This document shows, in pieces, positions 53,041 to 64,000 of a stretch of DNA of 64,000 nucleotides. The translations under genes and the position numbers were made by a program. Below the pieces are notes generated by a model. The model saw nothing but the letters and a program-made list of their open reading frames with translations. It was not told where the DNA came from and did not search any database. Position 1 is the stretch's first letter; every line of letters starts with the position of its first letter. The stretch is from Clostridia bacterium (GTDB lineage Bacteria > Bacillota > Clostridia > Oscillospirales > CAG-272). The stretch covers positions 1-64,000 of the forward strand of contig JAFSRI010000010.1 in NCBI GenBank assembly GCA_017446155.1, given 5' to 3'.

Positions 53041-53069
53041 ATTATAACACCTTTTTTTTGATAAAACAA
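53041..53069 (-). promoter_or_regulatory. promoter of the GH78 gene
   Basis: Minus strand TTGTTT (53069-53064), 17-nt spacer, TATAAT (53046-53041). Only 8 bp separate it from the divergent promoter of ymdB, so the two may interfere. Confidence 0.7.
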
Positions 53070-53077
53070 GCATGGAG

Positions 53078-53106
53078 TTGAATTTTATTGAATTATATGA
53101 TATAAT
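53078..53106 (+). promoter_or_regulatory. sigma-A promoter of ymdB
   Basis: TTGAAT (53078-53083), 17-nt spacer, TATAAT (53101-53106). Confidence 0.75.
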
Positions 53107-53150
53107 TTATTAATGTAAAATTTCTTACTGCAATATAGAAAGAAAACCAA

Positions 53151-53930
53151 ATGAAAAATTTTAAAGTGATTTTTTTAGGCGACGTCGTAGGTCCGGCGGC
53201 GGTGGAATACGTGGCGAAAAACCTTTGGCGGCTGAGAAAAGAATATGAAGCGGACGCGGCGGTTGTCAACGGCGAAAACTGCGCGCAGGGAAACGGCATT
53301 GATCGCGACGGTATCGAGCGCCTTATTTCAGGCGGAGCTGATATTATTACTACCGGAAATCACGTTTTCAAGCGATTTGAAGCGGAACGTTTGCTTGAAG
53401 ATGAAAGGCGAGTGTTAAGACCCGCAAACTTTCCGTCATGCGTTGCAGGCGCGGGATTTTCGATTTTCGATTCCGAAAGAGGTCGGTTGCTCGTTATAAA
53501 TCTGCTTGGCATCGTCGGCATGGAACCGCTTGAAGATCCGTTCGGACGTGCCGATAAGATATTAAAAGAAAACGAAGGCAAGTATGACTATTCGCTTATT
53601 GACTTTCATGCGGAAGCGACGAGTGAAAAGGCGGCGCTTGCGTTTTATCTTGACGGAAAGGCAGGGGCGGTGCTTGGAACTCACACTCACGTTCAAACGG
53701 CGGACGAACAAATCCTTCCGCACGGAACGGCATTTATAACCGACGTCGGTATGTGCGGGCCACAACTGAGCGTGCTTGGAGTGGAACCTGAATGTATAAT
53801 AAAAAAATTGACGCATCACACGCCTGTAAAATTCGTTATTTCAAGCAATCCCGTAAAAATTCACGGGGTTGTCGTTGAGTTTGACGAAAACAATTCAAAA
53901 GCCGTGAAAATAGAACGAATTACGGTATGA
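53151..53930 (+). CDS. ymdB: YmdB-type metallophosphoesterase (TIGR00282)
   Basis: 259 residues. The family is a cyclic-nucleotide phosphodiesterase that in B. subtilis affects biofilm versus motility choice. Metal motifs are visible: FLGDVVG, NGENCAQGNGI, TTGNHVF, DFHAEATSEK and GTHTHVQTADEQ. The TIGR00282 length is matched. In many Bacillota it is next to rny; here it directly precedes dnaA. Terminator at 53949. Confidence 0.93.
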   Translation: MKNFKVIFLGDVVGPAAVEYVAKNLWRLRKEYEADAAVVNGENCAQGNGIDRDGIERLISGGADIITTGNHVFKRFEAERLLEDERRVLRPANFPSCVAGAGFSIFDSERGRLLVINLLGIVGMEPLEDPFGRADKILKENEGKYDYSLIDFHAEATSEKAALAFYLDGKAGAVLGTHTHVQTADEQILPHGTAFITDVGMCGPQLSVLGVEPECIIKKLTHHTPVKFVISSNPVKIHGVVVEFDENNSKAVKIERITV

Positions 53931-53948
53931 TTTAAAATAGAAAACTTA

Positions 53949-53972
53949 AAGACGGCTTGCCCGTCTTTTTTG
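53949..53972 (+). terminator. terminator after ymdB
   Basis: AAAGACGG (53949-53956) pairs with CCGTCTTT (53962-53969) and a T run follows. It separates ymdB from dnaA. Confidence 0.85.
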
Positions 53973-54116
53973 ATTTAAAAAAGATACTGTTATGTATTTC
54001 AGATAAATTCCGACATTCAAACCGATCGGAGATAAATCGATAAACCGCTGTATAAATTTTTTCGTCGGTCAACTGAAAAATAATCGATAAAAGTGCGAGA
54101 AAAGACATATTTAATA

Positions 54117-54145
54117 TTGAAATATAATTAAATATATGATATAAT
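54117..54145 (+). promoter_or_regulatory. sigma-A promoter of dnaA
   Basis: TTGAAA (54117-54122), 17-nt spacer, TATAAT (54140-54145), 48 nt before the start codon. Upstream, ATCGATAAA occurs twice (about 54036 and 54083); I cannot assign it. Confidence 0.8.
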
Positions 54146-54193
54146 ATAGTAAATATATTAAATGGGGCGATGTCTGCCCGAAAGGACGAAAAA

Positions 54194-55594
54194 ATGAACT
54201 CATCTTACAAAGAGATTTGGAATATAATACTCGATTCCCTTTCAAAAAAATATTCCGAAGACATAATGAATTTATGGTTCAACAATTTTGAACTTGTTCA
54301 CCTTGATGAAAGTTCCGCGTTCATCGTTACCGACGAAGCAGGTTTTGTCGATCTTCTGAATAAACGTTATGCAGGGCAGATTTCAAGCGTTTTCAAAGAC
54401 GTTCTAGGGTTTGACGTGGACGTTAAGATATTTTATAAAAAAACTTTTTCTCTCGACTCGGCAAAGGCGGCGCTTCAAAACGAAAAACACGCGAAAATTG
54501 TATCTGAACCGGTTGTAAACCGGGAAAAAAGCGACGACGTTTTCTTTGAAAGCAAAAACCGCAAAGAGCAAACGGACGAGCCCGACAGCGCATACACGTT
54601 TAAAAACTTTATAGTCGGCAGTTCCAACAAATTCGCATACGCGGCAAGCGTGGCGATAGCCGAACACCCATATGCCAACGAAAACAACCCGTTATTTATT
54701 TACGGTGCGAGCGGTCTTGGAAAAACTCATTTGATGAAAGCGATAGCAAACGAGGTTTCGTCAAATCACCCGGAATATAAGATAATTTTCGTCACCGGAG
54801 AGGATTTTACAAACGAGTTTGTCGACAGTCTTATGAAAAAGACGACCGCAAAATTTAAGGAAAAATACAGAAACGTAGATATGCTCTTCATCGACGATAT
54901 TCAGCTTATCGCAAGCAAGGAACAGACGCAAGAAGAATTTTTCCATACATTCAACGCCTTATACAATTCACATAAACAAATCGTTATGACGTCGGACAAG
55001 TTGCCGAATGAATTGCAAGGACTTGAAAAACGCCTTGTAACGAGATTTGAGGGCGGCCTTCTCGCCGACATTCAGCCGCCGGATACAGAACTGAGAATTG
55101 CAATTTTCAAAAGCAAGGCGATGGCTATGCACGTAGATATTCCGGACGAGGTTTTGACGTATATAGCCGAAAACACAAAAAGCAACGTAAGACAAATAGA
55201 AGGTGTGATAAAACGCCTCGGCGCTTACAGTTTTATAAACGGTGTTCCGATAACGATTGAAAACGCCAAAAATCTTCTTTCGGGAATAATTACAGGTCCA
55301 ATGCCACCGGAAGTAATAGCCGAAAACGTAATAAAGCGAGTATCTGAATTTTACAACATTCCCGTAAACGATATAAAGAGCAAACGCCGCACAAAAGAAA
55401 TTGCACAGGCAAGACATGTTTCAATATACGTTATAAATCATGTTACAAGTATGACGCTTGAAAATATCGGCAAAATTTTCGGCCGCGACCATTCGACGGT
55501 GCTTTCTTCAATCACTGTTGTAAACACCCAAATAAAACAAAACGCGTCGTTTGAACACGATATAAATAATTTGATAAAAGAATTTTCCACTTGA
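54194..55594 (+). CDS. dnaA: chromosomal replication initiator protein DnaA
   Basis: 466 residues. Domain I (about 1-85) binds helicase-loading partners, domain II is a linker, domain III is the AAA+ ATPase (GASGLGKTHLMKA, LFIDDIQLI, sensor R-finger region TRFEGGL), and domain IV binds DnaA boxes. In domain IV the signature reads IFGRDHSTV (R431-V436), one glycine shorter than the common FGGRDHTTV and with Ser for the first Thr. The ATG at 54194 follows GAAAGGA; the upstream open frame adds eight unrelated residues. The oriC-like gap follows directly. Confidence 0.97.
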   Translation: MNSSYKEIWNIILDSLSKKYSEDIMNLWFNNFELVHLDESSAFIVTDEAGFVDLLNKRYAGQISSVFKDVLGFDVDVKIFYKKTFSLDSAKAALQNEKHAKIVSEPVVNREKSDDVFFESKNRKEQTDEPDSAYTFKNFIVGSSNKFAYAASVAIAEHPYANENNPLFIYGASGLGKTHLMKAIANEVSSNHPEYKIIFVTGEDFTNEFVDSLMKKTTAKFKEKYRNVDMLFIDDIQLIASKEQTQEEFFHTFNALYNSHKQIVMTSDKLPNELQGLEKRLVTRFEGGLLADIQPPDTELRIAIFKSKAMAMHVDIPDEVLTYIAENTKSNVRQIEGVIKRLGAYSFINGVPITIENAKNLLSGIITGPMPPEVIAENVIKRVSEFYNIPVNDIKSKRRTKEIAQARHVSIYVINHVTSMTLENIGKIFGRDHSTVLSSITVVNTQIKQNASFEHDINNLIKEFST

Positions 55595-56205
55595 TTTTTT
55601 ATCACACGAGGTTTTTATTCCAAATTTTTTTAAAACCCGACAAAAAACAAAAATATTCATCGGAAATTGTCAGTTTTTTTATCTGTTAAAACGGTTGATA
55701 AAGTTTTCCACATTCTGTTGAAAACTTTGTTAAAAACATAAATCACCTTGTTTTATCACAATTTTTAAATGTTGAAAATAAAAACGTTATTTTTGCTTGA
55801 ATTTAACATTTTTCCTTTATTTTCTTATACAATCTGATATTTTAAGGTTTTGCCGTATTTTTGGCTAAAATTGAAAAAATGGAAAATTTTTCAATGAATA
55901 ATTTATAAAATTTTTCATTTCCAACATTTTTTCACTTTTCAACTTGTTTTTTATTTTTGTTTTCAACACAAATTTTATAATTTTCAAAAATAAAAGTTTT
56001 CAAGAAAATCATAACTTTTTTTAATCGAGTTTTAAGTTAAAATATCATCATGAAAAACATGGAAAAAGATAAGGAAAAATCTTGATAATCTTTGTTTTCA
56101 ACAATTTAAGCGTTCTCTATTACCTTTACTACTAACTATTTTATTTCTATTCTTTTCTAAAAAACAAATTTTTTTCAAAATAAAATTTCGGAAAGGACAT
56201 CTATC
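55595..56205. other. probable origin of replication (oriC), AT-rich, with variant DnaA boxes
   Basis: A 611-bp, strikingly AT-rich gap between dnaA and dnaN. I see no canonical TTATCCACA box. Instead TTTTC(A/C)ACA occurs five times: 55704-55712 (+), 55716-55724 (-), 55770-55778 (-), 55960-55968 (+) and 56095-56103 (+), with near matches at 55583-55591 and 55936-55944. The first pair forms an inverted arrangement 3 nt apart. The A/T-dominated stretch about 55780-56040 is a candidate unwinding element. No gene or terminator is seen in it. Confidence 0.75.
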
Positions 56206-57378
56206 ATGAAAATCACATTCAAAAAAGAAATGCTGCTGCTTTGTATCAACCGCTCGCTCGGATGCGTATCAAATGAAAAGACATATGAAGCAATGGAAGG
56301 TATCTTGCTTTCATCTGTTGGTGACGACAAATGTCAGATAAGTGCGTATGACCTTGAAAAAGGAATTAAAACAACGATCGACGCCAAAGTTGAAGAAGGC
56401 GGAGCTTGCGTAATAAACGGTTCTAAGCTCTCTTCCATTGTTAAATATATGCCCTCGGATATTACTATCGAAACAGGAGAAAACGGAATAGCCACAATAT
56501 CGAGCGGCAGATCTAAATTTCAGCTTCATTATCTTGCCGGCGAGGAATTTCCAACAATGCCGGAGTTCTCCCCCGAAAGGAGCTTCTCGCTTCCTCAGGC
56601 AAAGATAAAAACGATGATCTCGCAGACGGCGTTTGCAATAAGCCACGACGATTCTCAGCTTGCTCTCACCGGACTTTATTTTGAAGTTGAAAGCGATAGG
56701 ATAAAAACAGTCGCATGCGACAGATTCAGACTTGCGATAAGGGTGAACAAATGTCAGACAGACATCGTATCTAAAACAGGCGAAACGGAACTGAGATTCA
56801 TCGTTCCCGGAAAGACGGTTTCAGAACTTCAAAGATTGCTCGATGACACCGACGCCATGATAAGGTTTTCTCTTACAAAAAAACACGTAATTTTCTCGCT
56901 TGGCATGAAATACGGCGATGTGGAAAAAGAAACTGTTCTTTTCTCACGTCTTATCGACACCAATTATATTCAATATGAAAGATTTATCCCCAAGGAGAGC
57001 AAAACGTTCGTTACAGTTGACAGAAATATGCTCGAAGACGCGCTTGAAAGAGCGTCGCTTGTAACTGAGGATAGAGCCGTGGGACAATCGAAGAGTATTG
57101 TTAAATTCAGTTTTAACGAAGAGATACTTCATATTTCGGCAACGTCAATAAACGGAAATGTTTTCGACGAAATTCCCGTTGAAAAGAACGGGCCTGATCT
57201 TGAAATCGGTTTTTCATGCAAATATTTGCTTGAAATACTCCGCGGAACAGACGAAGATATTTTGAAACTCTCGCTTACGTCTTCATTTATGAGTATGATA
57301 ATCGAAGGCGGCGGAGAAAGAGATAACGATGACAGCTTCATTTATCTTGCGCTTCCGATGAAAATGAAAGAAAACTGA
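56206..57378 (+). CDS. dnaN: DNA polymerase III subunit beta (sliding clamp)
   Basis: 390 residues, with three repeated clamp domains. The N-terminal MKITFKKEMLLLCINRSLGCV and the segments GLYFEVESDRIKTVACDRFRLAIR and SFIYLALPMKMKEN (C-terminal peptide-binding pocket) match the family. The C-terminus ends LPMKMKEN, where the family usually has LPMR-(T/L). GAAAGGA site after the origin gap. recF starts 4 nt after its stop. Confidence 0.96.
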   Translation: MKITFKKEMLLLCINRSLGCVSNEKTYEAMEGILLSSVGDDKCQISAYDLEKGIKTTIDAKVEEGGACVINGSKLSSIVKYMPSDITIETGENGIATISSGRSKFQLHYLAGEEFPTMPEFSPERSFSLPQAKIKTMISQTAFAISHDDSQLALTGLYFEVESDRIKTVACDRFRLAIRVNKCQTDIVSKTGETELRFIVPGKTVSELQRLLDDTDAMIRFSLTKKHVIFSLGMKYGDVEKETVLFSRLIDTNYIQYERFIPKESKTFVTVDRNMLEDALERASLVTEDRAVGQSKSIVKFSFNEEILHISATSINGNVFDEIPVEKNGPDLEIGFSCKYLLEILRGTDEDILKLSLTSSFMSMIIEGGGERDNDDSFIYLALPMKMKEN

Positions 57379-57382
57379 AAAA

Positions 57383-58501
57383 ATGCGTTTGCAATTTGCG
57401 AATTTTGAAAATTTCAGAAATATAGAAAGTTTTTCATTTGATTTTTCGCCGGGCATGAATATTATTTACGGCGGAAATGCCCAAGGAAAAACGAACGTTA
57501 TTGAAGGAATTTACATTTTTGCGGGCGGAAAAAGTTTCAGACGTGCCAGAGAAAAGGATACGATAAAATTCGACAAAAGTTTTTCTTCACTGAATATTTC
57601 ATACGCAGACGAAAAAAGAGAAAACAAAATGTCGGTGAAATATTTCAGAGAAGCAAAAAAAGAATGTTTGATAAACGGGGTAAAAATCAGAAAAATGTCG
57701 GAATTTATCGGAAATTTTAAGGCTGTTCTGTTTTGCCCCGAACATTTGGCCATCGTAAAAGACGAGCCTTCCGTAAGACGAAATTTCATCGATTCCGCAA
57801 TATCTCAAATAAAACCGGCGTATCTTGGAACTTTGATAGAATATGAAAAAATTCTCGAACAGAAAAACGCACTTTTGAGAAATGCCGAAGATTATACCGA
57901 AGAAGCGTTTGACAAGACATATGAGGTTCTCTCTGAACGACTTGCAGGTGACGCCGCGTATATAACAGAGGTAAGAGAAAAGTATTTATCTATTCTTTTC
58001 GGACATGTGAAAAATTTTTTAAGTGACATGACAGGCGGAAAAGAAAACGTTTCTTGCGAATATATTTCAAATCTTTCCTCAAAAGACGGCGTGACAGGAA
58101 AAAGAGAAGAAAACGCAAAACGGTATTTTGAGATGATAATGGCGGGAAAAGAACGGGAAAAAGGTGCAAAAACCTCGATTTTCGGTTCACACCGCGACGA
58201 TTTTGATATTAAACTTGACTCAAACAGCGCAAAGATATTCGCATCCCAAGGGCAACAGAGAAGTATTGCGCTTGCTCTTAAACTTGCCGAGGGTGAAATT
58301 TGCCGTGAGGAAACAGGGGAATATCCCGTGTTTCTGTTCGACGACGTGCTGTCGGAACTTGACCGAAACCGAAAAAATTATATTTTAAGCAGACTTGACG
58401 GCAAACAAGTGATAGTGACGTCGTGCGACGAGGCGGATTTTTCAGACTGCACGGGAGCTACGAAAATATACGTTGAAAACGGAAAATATTTTTACAGGTG
58501 A
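57383..58501 (+). CDS. recF: DNA replication and repair protein RecF
   Basis: 372-residue SMC-like ATPase that helps load RecA at gaps. Walker A GGNAQGKTNVIEGI (about 30-43), the ABC signature region FASQGQQRSIALALKLAE and Walker B VFLFDDVLSELD are intact. It starts 4 nt after dnaN with a poor ribosome-binding site and is followed closely by remB, suggesting coupling. Confidence 0.95.
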   Translation: MRLQFANFENFRNIESFSFDFSPGMNIIYGGNAQGKTNVIEGIYIFAGGKSFRRAREKDTIKFDKSFSSLNISYADEKRENKMSVKYFREAKKECLINGVKIRKMSEFIGNFKAVLFCPEHLAIVKDEPSVRRNFIDSAISQIKPAYLGTLIEYEKILEQKNALLRNAEDYTEEAFDKTYEVLSERLAGDAAYITEVREKYLSILFGHVKNFLSDMTGGKENVSCEYISNLSSKDGVTGKREENAKRYFEMIMAGKEREKGAKTSIFGSHRDDFDIKLDSNSAKIFASQGQQRSIALALKLAEGEICREETGEYPVFLFDDVLSELDRNRKNYILSRLDGKQVIVTSCDEADFSDCTGATKIYVENGKYFYR

Positions 58502-58504
58502 AAT

Positions 58505-58762
58505 ATGTTTTTTCATATAGGTAACAACAAAATGCTGAAATTGGAGGACGTTATCGGAATTTTCGATTCCGACACGGCGACGGTTTCAAAAATTACGAGA
58601 ACGTGGCTTTCCGACGCGGAAAAAAAAGGCGAGATTTCGGCTGCGACAGAACAAATTCCGAAATCAATGGTGCTAACCGGAAACAGGAAAAAAGAGAAAA
58701 TCTATTTTTCTCAACTTGCGCCGAGGACACTATGCCAGCGAACGGAAAAATACGAAAAATAA
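58505..58762 (+). CDS. remB: extracellular matrix regulator RemB (DUF370)
   Basis: 85 residues. FFHIGNNKMLKLEDVIGIFD and a later basic DUF370-type part (PKSMVLTGNRKKEKIYFSQL) place it with RemB (YaaB), which lies between recF and gyrB in B. subtilis as it does here. It is a paralogue of remA at 9741; the two are only distantly similar in sequence. Role here unknown. Confidence 0.88.
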   Translation: MFFHIGNNKMLKLEDVIGIFDSDTATVSKITRTWLSDAEKKGEISAATEQIPKSMVLTGNRKKEKIYFSQLAPRTLCQRTEKYEK

Positions 58763-58808
58763 ACATTAAAACAGAAGATTCCGAACGACAACGGAAAAAC
58801 GATTCTGA

Positions 58809-60785
<1,977 letters not shown>

Positions 60786-60799
60786 GGAGGTGAACGGAT

Positions 60800-63340
60800 A
60801 TGGGACATAACAGAGATTATAAACCTGAGGACATTGCGTTTCCGAATCAGGTGATAACAGAATCGGAGCTTGTCGGCGAAATGCAGAAATCGTATATCGA
60901 ATATGCGATGTCGGTTATTGTCGGCAGAGCCTTGCCGGACGTCAGAGACGGTCTTAAACCCGTTCATCGCCGTATTCTTTACGCGATGTATGAAGACGGT
61001 TTGACGTATGACAAACCAGTGAAAAAATCGGCAACGTGCGTGGGCGACGTGCTCGGTAGGTATCATCCGCACGGCGACGCTTCGGTTTACGACGCGATGG
61101 TTCGTCTTGCACAGACGTTCTCCATGCGTTATCCGCTCGTTTTCGGTCACGGAAACTTCGGCTCGGTTGACGGAGATCCACCTGCCGCATACCGTTACAC
61201 CGAGGCAAAAATGAGCAAGATCGCGGGAGAAATGCTCCGCGATATAGATAAAGACACGGTGAATTGGGATCCGAACTTCGACGAATCGAGAAAAGAACCG
61301 AGAGTTCTCCCTTCGAGATTCCCGAACTTGCTTGTAAACGGTAGCTCGGGTATTGCCGTCGGTATGGCGACGAATATACCGCCGCACAATCTTACGGAAG
61401 TTATAAACGCCTGCGTTTGTCTTATAGATAATCCCGAGGCTACACTCGACGAGCTTATGCAGCATATAACCGGGCCCGATTTCCCGACGAAAGCCGTAAT
61501 AATGGGACGTTCCGGCATAAGGCAGGCATATGAAACGGGTCGCGGACGGATTGTTATAAGAGCAAAGACGGAATTTGAAGAATACGGGCGCGATCACAGA
61601 ACGAGAATAATTGTGACGGAGCTGCCGTATCAGGTAAACAAGCGTCAGCTTATAAAGACGATAGCCGATCAGGTAAAGGAAAAGCGTCTTGAAGGTATTT
61701 CAGACCTCCGCGACGAAACCGACCGGAACGGTATGCGTATCGTTATAGAGCTTAAAAAAGACGCAAATCCGCAGATAGTGCTAAACAAACTGTTCACACA
61801 AACGGCGTTGCAGTCGAGCTTCTCGATAATAATGCTCGCGCTTGTAGACGATCAGCGCCAGCCGAAGATATTGTCATTAAAACAAATACTCGACGAGTAT
61901 ATCAAGTTCCAAGAAGAGATAATTGTAAGAAGAACGCAATTCGATCTTAAAAAAGCGCTTGAAAGAGCTCATTTGTTGGAAGGACTTATAATCGCGCAGG
62001 ATAATATCGACGAAGTTATTCACATAATCAGAACTTCGTATGACGACGCAAAAGAAAAACTTATGGCGCGTTTCGGTCTTGACGACGTTCAGGCACAGGC
62101 GATACTCGATATGCGTTTGAAAGCTCTTCAAGGGCTTGACAGAGAAAAGCTCGAAGCGGAATACAAAGAGATCGAGGGAAAAATTGCATATTATCGTCAG
62201 TTGCTCGCCTCAGAAGAAATGCTTAAAGGCGTGCTTAAAGACGAACTTATCGCGCTCCGCGACAAATACGGCGACGAAAGAATGACGGAAATTGAGGACG
62301 TCGAGGAAGAAATCGACCTTGAAGATCTTATCGACCGCCACGAATGCATAATCACCGCGACCCGCGACGGATATATCAAGCGCAATCCGGCGGATACGTT
62401 CTCTTCGCAAAGAAGAGGCGGCAAGGGCATTGTCGGTATGGGAACGAAGGAAGAGGACGTCGTAGAGGACGTCATAGCCGTAAATTCTCACAGCTATTTG
62501 CTAATGTTCACTACGGCGGGCAAGGTATATATGAAGAAAGCATACCAGATTCCCGAAGCGTCAAGAACGGCGAAAGGCACAAACATAGCGAATATTCTCG
62601 AACTCGGAGAGGGAGAGAAACTGACGGCTATAATTCCCGTAGGCGGATTTGAAGAAAACGAATATTTCGTTATGATAACGAAATACGGAGTGATAAAGAG
62701 AGTAAACGTAAAAGACTTTGAATATCAGCGCAAGGGCGGAAAGATAGCGATTAACCTCGACGACGGCGATATGTTGCTGTTTGTAAAACACACATACGGC
62801 AACAGTGATATTATCATCGCTTCCCGTGACGGTAAGGCGGTGCGTTTCGATGAAAACGACGCAAGAGTAATGGGAAGAACGGCGAGAGGCGTGCGCGGTA
62901 TCAAGCTGAAAGGCGACGATTATGTCGTCGGCGCCACCGTTGTTGACGACAGCAAGACTCTTATCACCATAACCGAAAAGGGATTCGGCAAGAGAAACGA
63001 CTTTAACGTTTACTCTGCCCACAGCAGAGGCACGATGGGCGTTATTTGCCACAAGCTCACCGCAAAGACCGGCAAGCTCGCCGGCGTTGCCGCAGTCAAC
63101 GACGACGACGATATAATGATAATCACCGACGAGGGAACAATTATCAGAATGGGCGTGGGAGATATTCCCGTTTATTCAAGCGGAAGCACGTCCGGCGTAA
63201 TAGTCATGAGAGTTGACGGTGACGCGAAGATAGTAAACTTTACGGTGACAAAAGCCGAAAGCGATGAGGATGAAGCTCAGGCGGGTGATGTGCCGCCCGA
63301 AAGCGACGGAATATCTGCGGAAGAGAATGGAGAAGCATGA
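60800..63340 (+). CDS. gyrA: DNA gyrase subunit A
   Basis: 846 residues. The breakage-reunion domain has the [12 protein letters not shown] catalytic tyrosine region and [17 protein letters not shown]. The C-terminal beta-pinwheel carries the gyrase-specific GyrA box QRRGGKG, which separates it from ParC. In the quinolone region it reads [10 protein letters not shown], with A94 at the place of E. coli Ser83 and D98 at Asp87. An acidic tail ends the protein. GAGGAGGTG site 7 nt upstream. The stop overlaps a possible ATG at 63337. Confidence 0.97.
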   Translation: MGHNRDYKPEDIAFPNQVITESELVGEMQKSYIEYAMSVIVGRALPDVRDGLKPVHRRILYAMYEDGLTYDKPVKKSATCVGDVLGRYHPHGDASVYDAMVRLAQTFSMRYPLVFGHGNFGSVDGDPPAAYRYTEAKMSKIAGEMLRDIDKDTVNWDPNFDESRKEPRVLPSRFPNLLVNGSSGIAVGMATNIPPHNLTEVINACVCLIDNPEATLDELMQHITGPDFPTKAVIMGRSGIRQAYETGRGRIVIRAKTEFEEYGRDHRTRIIVTELPYQVNKRQLIKTIADQVKEKRLEGISDLRDETDRNGMRIVIELKKDANPQIVLNKLFTQTALQSSFSIIMLALVDDQRQPKILSLKQILDEYIKFQEEIIVRRTQFDLKKALERAHLLEGLIIAQDNIDEVIHIIRTSYDDAKEKLMARFGLDDVQAQAILDMRLKALQGLDREKLEAEYKEIEGKIAYYRQLLASEEMLKGVLKDELIALRDKYGDERMTEIEDVEEEIDLEDLIDRHECIITATRDGYIKRNPADTFSSQRRGGKGIVGMGTKEEDVVEDVIAVNSHSYLLMFTTAGKVYMKKAYQIPEASRTAKGTNIANILELGEGEKLTAIIPVGGFEENEYFVMITKYGVIKRVNVKDFEYQRKGGKIAINLDDGDMLLFVKHTYGNSDIIIASRDGKAVRFDENDARVMGRTARGVRGIKLKGDDYVVGATVVDDSKTLITITEKGFGKRNDFNVYSAHSRGTMGVICHKLTAKTGKLAGVAAVNDDDDIMIITDEGTIIRMGVGDIPVYSSGSTSGVIVMRVDGDAKIVNFTVTKAESDEDEAQAGDVPPESDGISAEENGEA

Positions 63341-63564
63341 ATTTTTCCGCGGCAAAGTGAAAATTAAGGTTTTCCGCCGTATACGGCAAAAATGAAGAGT
63401 TTGCCGAAAGCAAGACGGCGGAAGTCTTAAAAATAAATGATGAAGTTATAAGAGAAATTTTGTGAGAAAACCGAGAAGAGAAAAAGCGATTTGCGCGTAA
63501 AGCGGAAGAGGCGCTTTTGATGAGAAAAAATATTTTCTTAAAACGAAAGGGTTTTGACAAATGA
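63337..63564 (+). pseudogene. interrupted 76-codon frame bridging gyrA and recA
   Basis: A single frame begins with ATG overlapping the gyrA stop (ATGA at 63337-63340) and ends with TGA overlapping the recA ATG (63561-63564). It is broken only by in-frame TGA codons at 63358 and 63463. The codons look protein-like, giving for example YGKNEEFAESKTAEVL and then EEKKRFARKAEEALLMRK, with G-rich first positions. It may be a decayed small gene, or the pattern may be chance. I do not recognise any family. Confidence 0.35.
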
Positions 63565-64000
63565 AAACAACGAAGAAAAAAGACGCAACACTTACACAGG
63601 TAAACGCCGAAGACAAGAAAAAAGCATTGGCGACGGCATTGGCGCAGATAGAAAAAGATTTCGGCAAGGGCACGATAATGAAGCTCGGCGAAAACAGCGG
63701 CATGAACGTTGCCGCCGTTCCGACGGGATCGCTTACGCTTGACCTTGCGCTCGGCATAGGCGGTGTTCCGCGCGGCAGAATAATTGAAATATTCGGGCCG
63801 GAATCGTCAGGTAAAACGACGGTGGCGCTTCACGTTGCGGCGGAAGTTCAGAAAATGGGCGGCGAGGCGGCGTTCATCGACGCCGAACACGCGCTCGACC
63901 CTGTTTATGCCAAAGCGATCGGCGTGGATATTGACAGCTTGCTCGTTTCTCAGCCCGATTCGGGAGAACAGGCACTTGAAATCACCGAGGCACTTGTAAG
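63561..64000 (+). CDS. recA: recombinase RecA (partial, cut by the window end)
   Basis: First 146 codons of the recombinase that catalyses strand exchange and triggers [42 protein letters not shown], Walker [10 protein letters not shown] and [13 protein letters not shown] are all typical. AAAGGG site. The N-terminal extension is short and lysine-rich. Location after gyrA is less usual, as recA often lies with cinA/pgsA or rny in Bacillota. Confidence 0.97.
   Translation, partial: MKTTKKKDATLTQVNAEDKKKALATALAQIEKDFGKGTIMKLGENSGMNVAAVPTGSLTLDLALGIGGVPRGRIIEIFGPESSGKTTVALHVAAEVQKMGGEAAFIDAEHALDPVYAKAIGVDIDSLLVSQPDSGEQALEITEALV

Noticed and set aside
53973-54116. Second origin half upstream of dnaA
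   Set aside because: Neither canonical DnaA boxes nor the TTTTC(A/C)ACA variant occur there; only two copies of ATCGATAAA, which match the box poorly.
63240-63560. 106-codon minus-strand frame across the gyrA-recA gap
   Set aside because: Complement of gyrA 3' end and of the interrupted plus frame; no start signal and Phe/Ser-rich as expected for a shadow.

Overview
This window looks like the replication-origin region of a member of class Clostridia (Bacillota), probably an uncultured gut relative of the Oscillospirales/Eubacteriales. The evidence is the gene order (yicC-remA-gmk-rpoZ-priA-def-fmt-rsmB-rlmN-prpC-prkC-rsgA; rlmH-mnmG-rsmG-parB-like-parA-parB; dnaA-dnaN-recF-remB-gyrB-gyrA), Gram-positive families (RemA/RemB, RNase Y, DUF1846, DUF1934, DUF6062, DUF1284, CD1247-type zinc-ribbon protein), a PrsA-like lipoprotein, a large SLH-domain cell-surface protein, strong AGGAGG-type ribosome binding sites and many consensus sigma-A promoters. 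No rRNA, tRNA, CRISPR array, prophage or insertion sequence was recognised.

Layout. 0-7 kb: gpmI with a DUF1934 gene on the minus strand, then an endonuclease/phosphatase-family gene, DUF6062 and pfkA on the plus strand. An intergenic array of about 101-bp tandem repeats follows, then a convergent DUF1846 gene. 7.4-21 kb: a ThrE-type exporter, then the long translation/cell-wall-signalling operon from yicC to rsgA, a GNAT gene and a DUF1284 gene. 21-26 kb: mgtE (minus) with a 260-nt leader containing an upstream ORF, diverging from a gene of unknown function with deoB and cdd, and two small membrane-protein genes. 26.4-32.3 kb: a 1,953-residue SLH surface protein with a heptad-repeat coiled coil. 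32.9-38.3 kb: rny and an Lrp-type regulator (minus); a galactokinase-like gene, a membrane protein, a WalJ-like hydrolase and rlmH (plus). 38.4-45.4 kb: mnmG, rsmG, a ParB-like gene without a DNA-binding domain, a pair of parS-like palindromes, parA, parB, serS and a membrane protein. 45.5-53 kb (minus): PrsA-like foldase, CD1247-type protein, efp, an M24 peptidase, an SbcD-like nuclease and a GH78 rhamnosidase. 53.1-64 kb: ymdB, dnaA, a 611-bp very AT-rich gap (probable oriC), dnaN, recF, remB, gyrB, gyrA and the start of recA.

How it fits together. The right end supplies origin firing, sliding clamp, gap repair and supercoiling; the parA/parB/parS group about 12 kb to the left supplies origin segregation. 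Hand-counted base skew in two samples changes sign between pfkA (C>G) and gyrB (G>C), which agrees with an origin near dnaA-dnaN. The best candidates for something new are: the non-canonical TTTTC(A/C)ACA boxes in the origin, with a DnaA that lacks one glycine in its DNA-contact signature; the upstream ORF in the mgtE leader; the parS pair built into a terminator-like hairpin; an interrupted reading frame that exactly bridges gyrA and recA; and the 101-bp intergenic repeat array. Starts were adjusted to the ribosome-binding site where one was clear. All functional calls are from sequence recognition without database searches.
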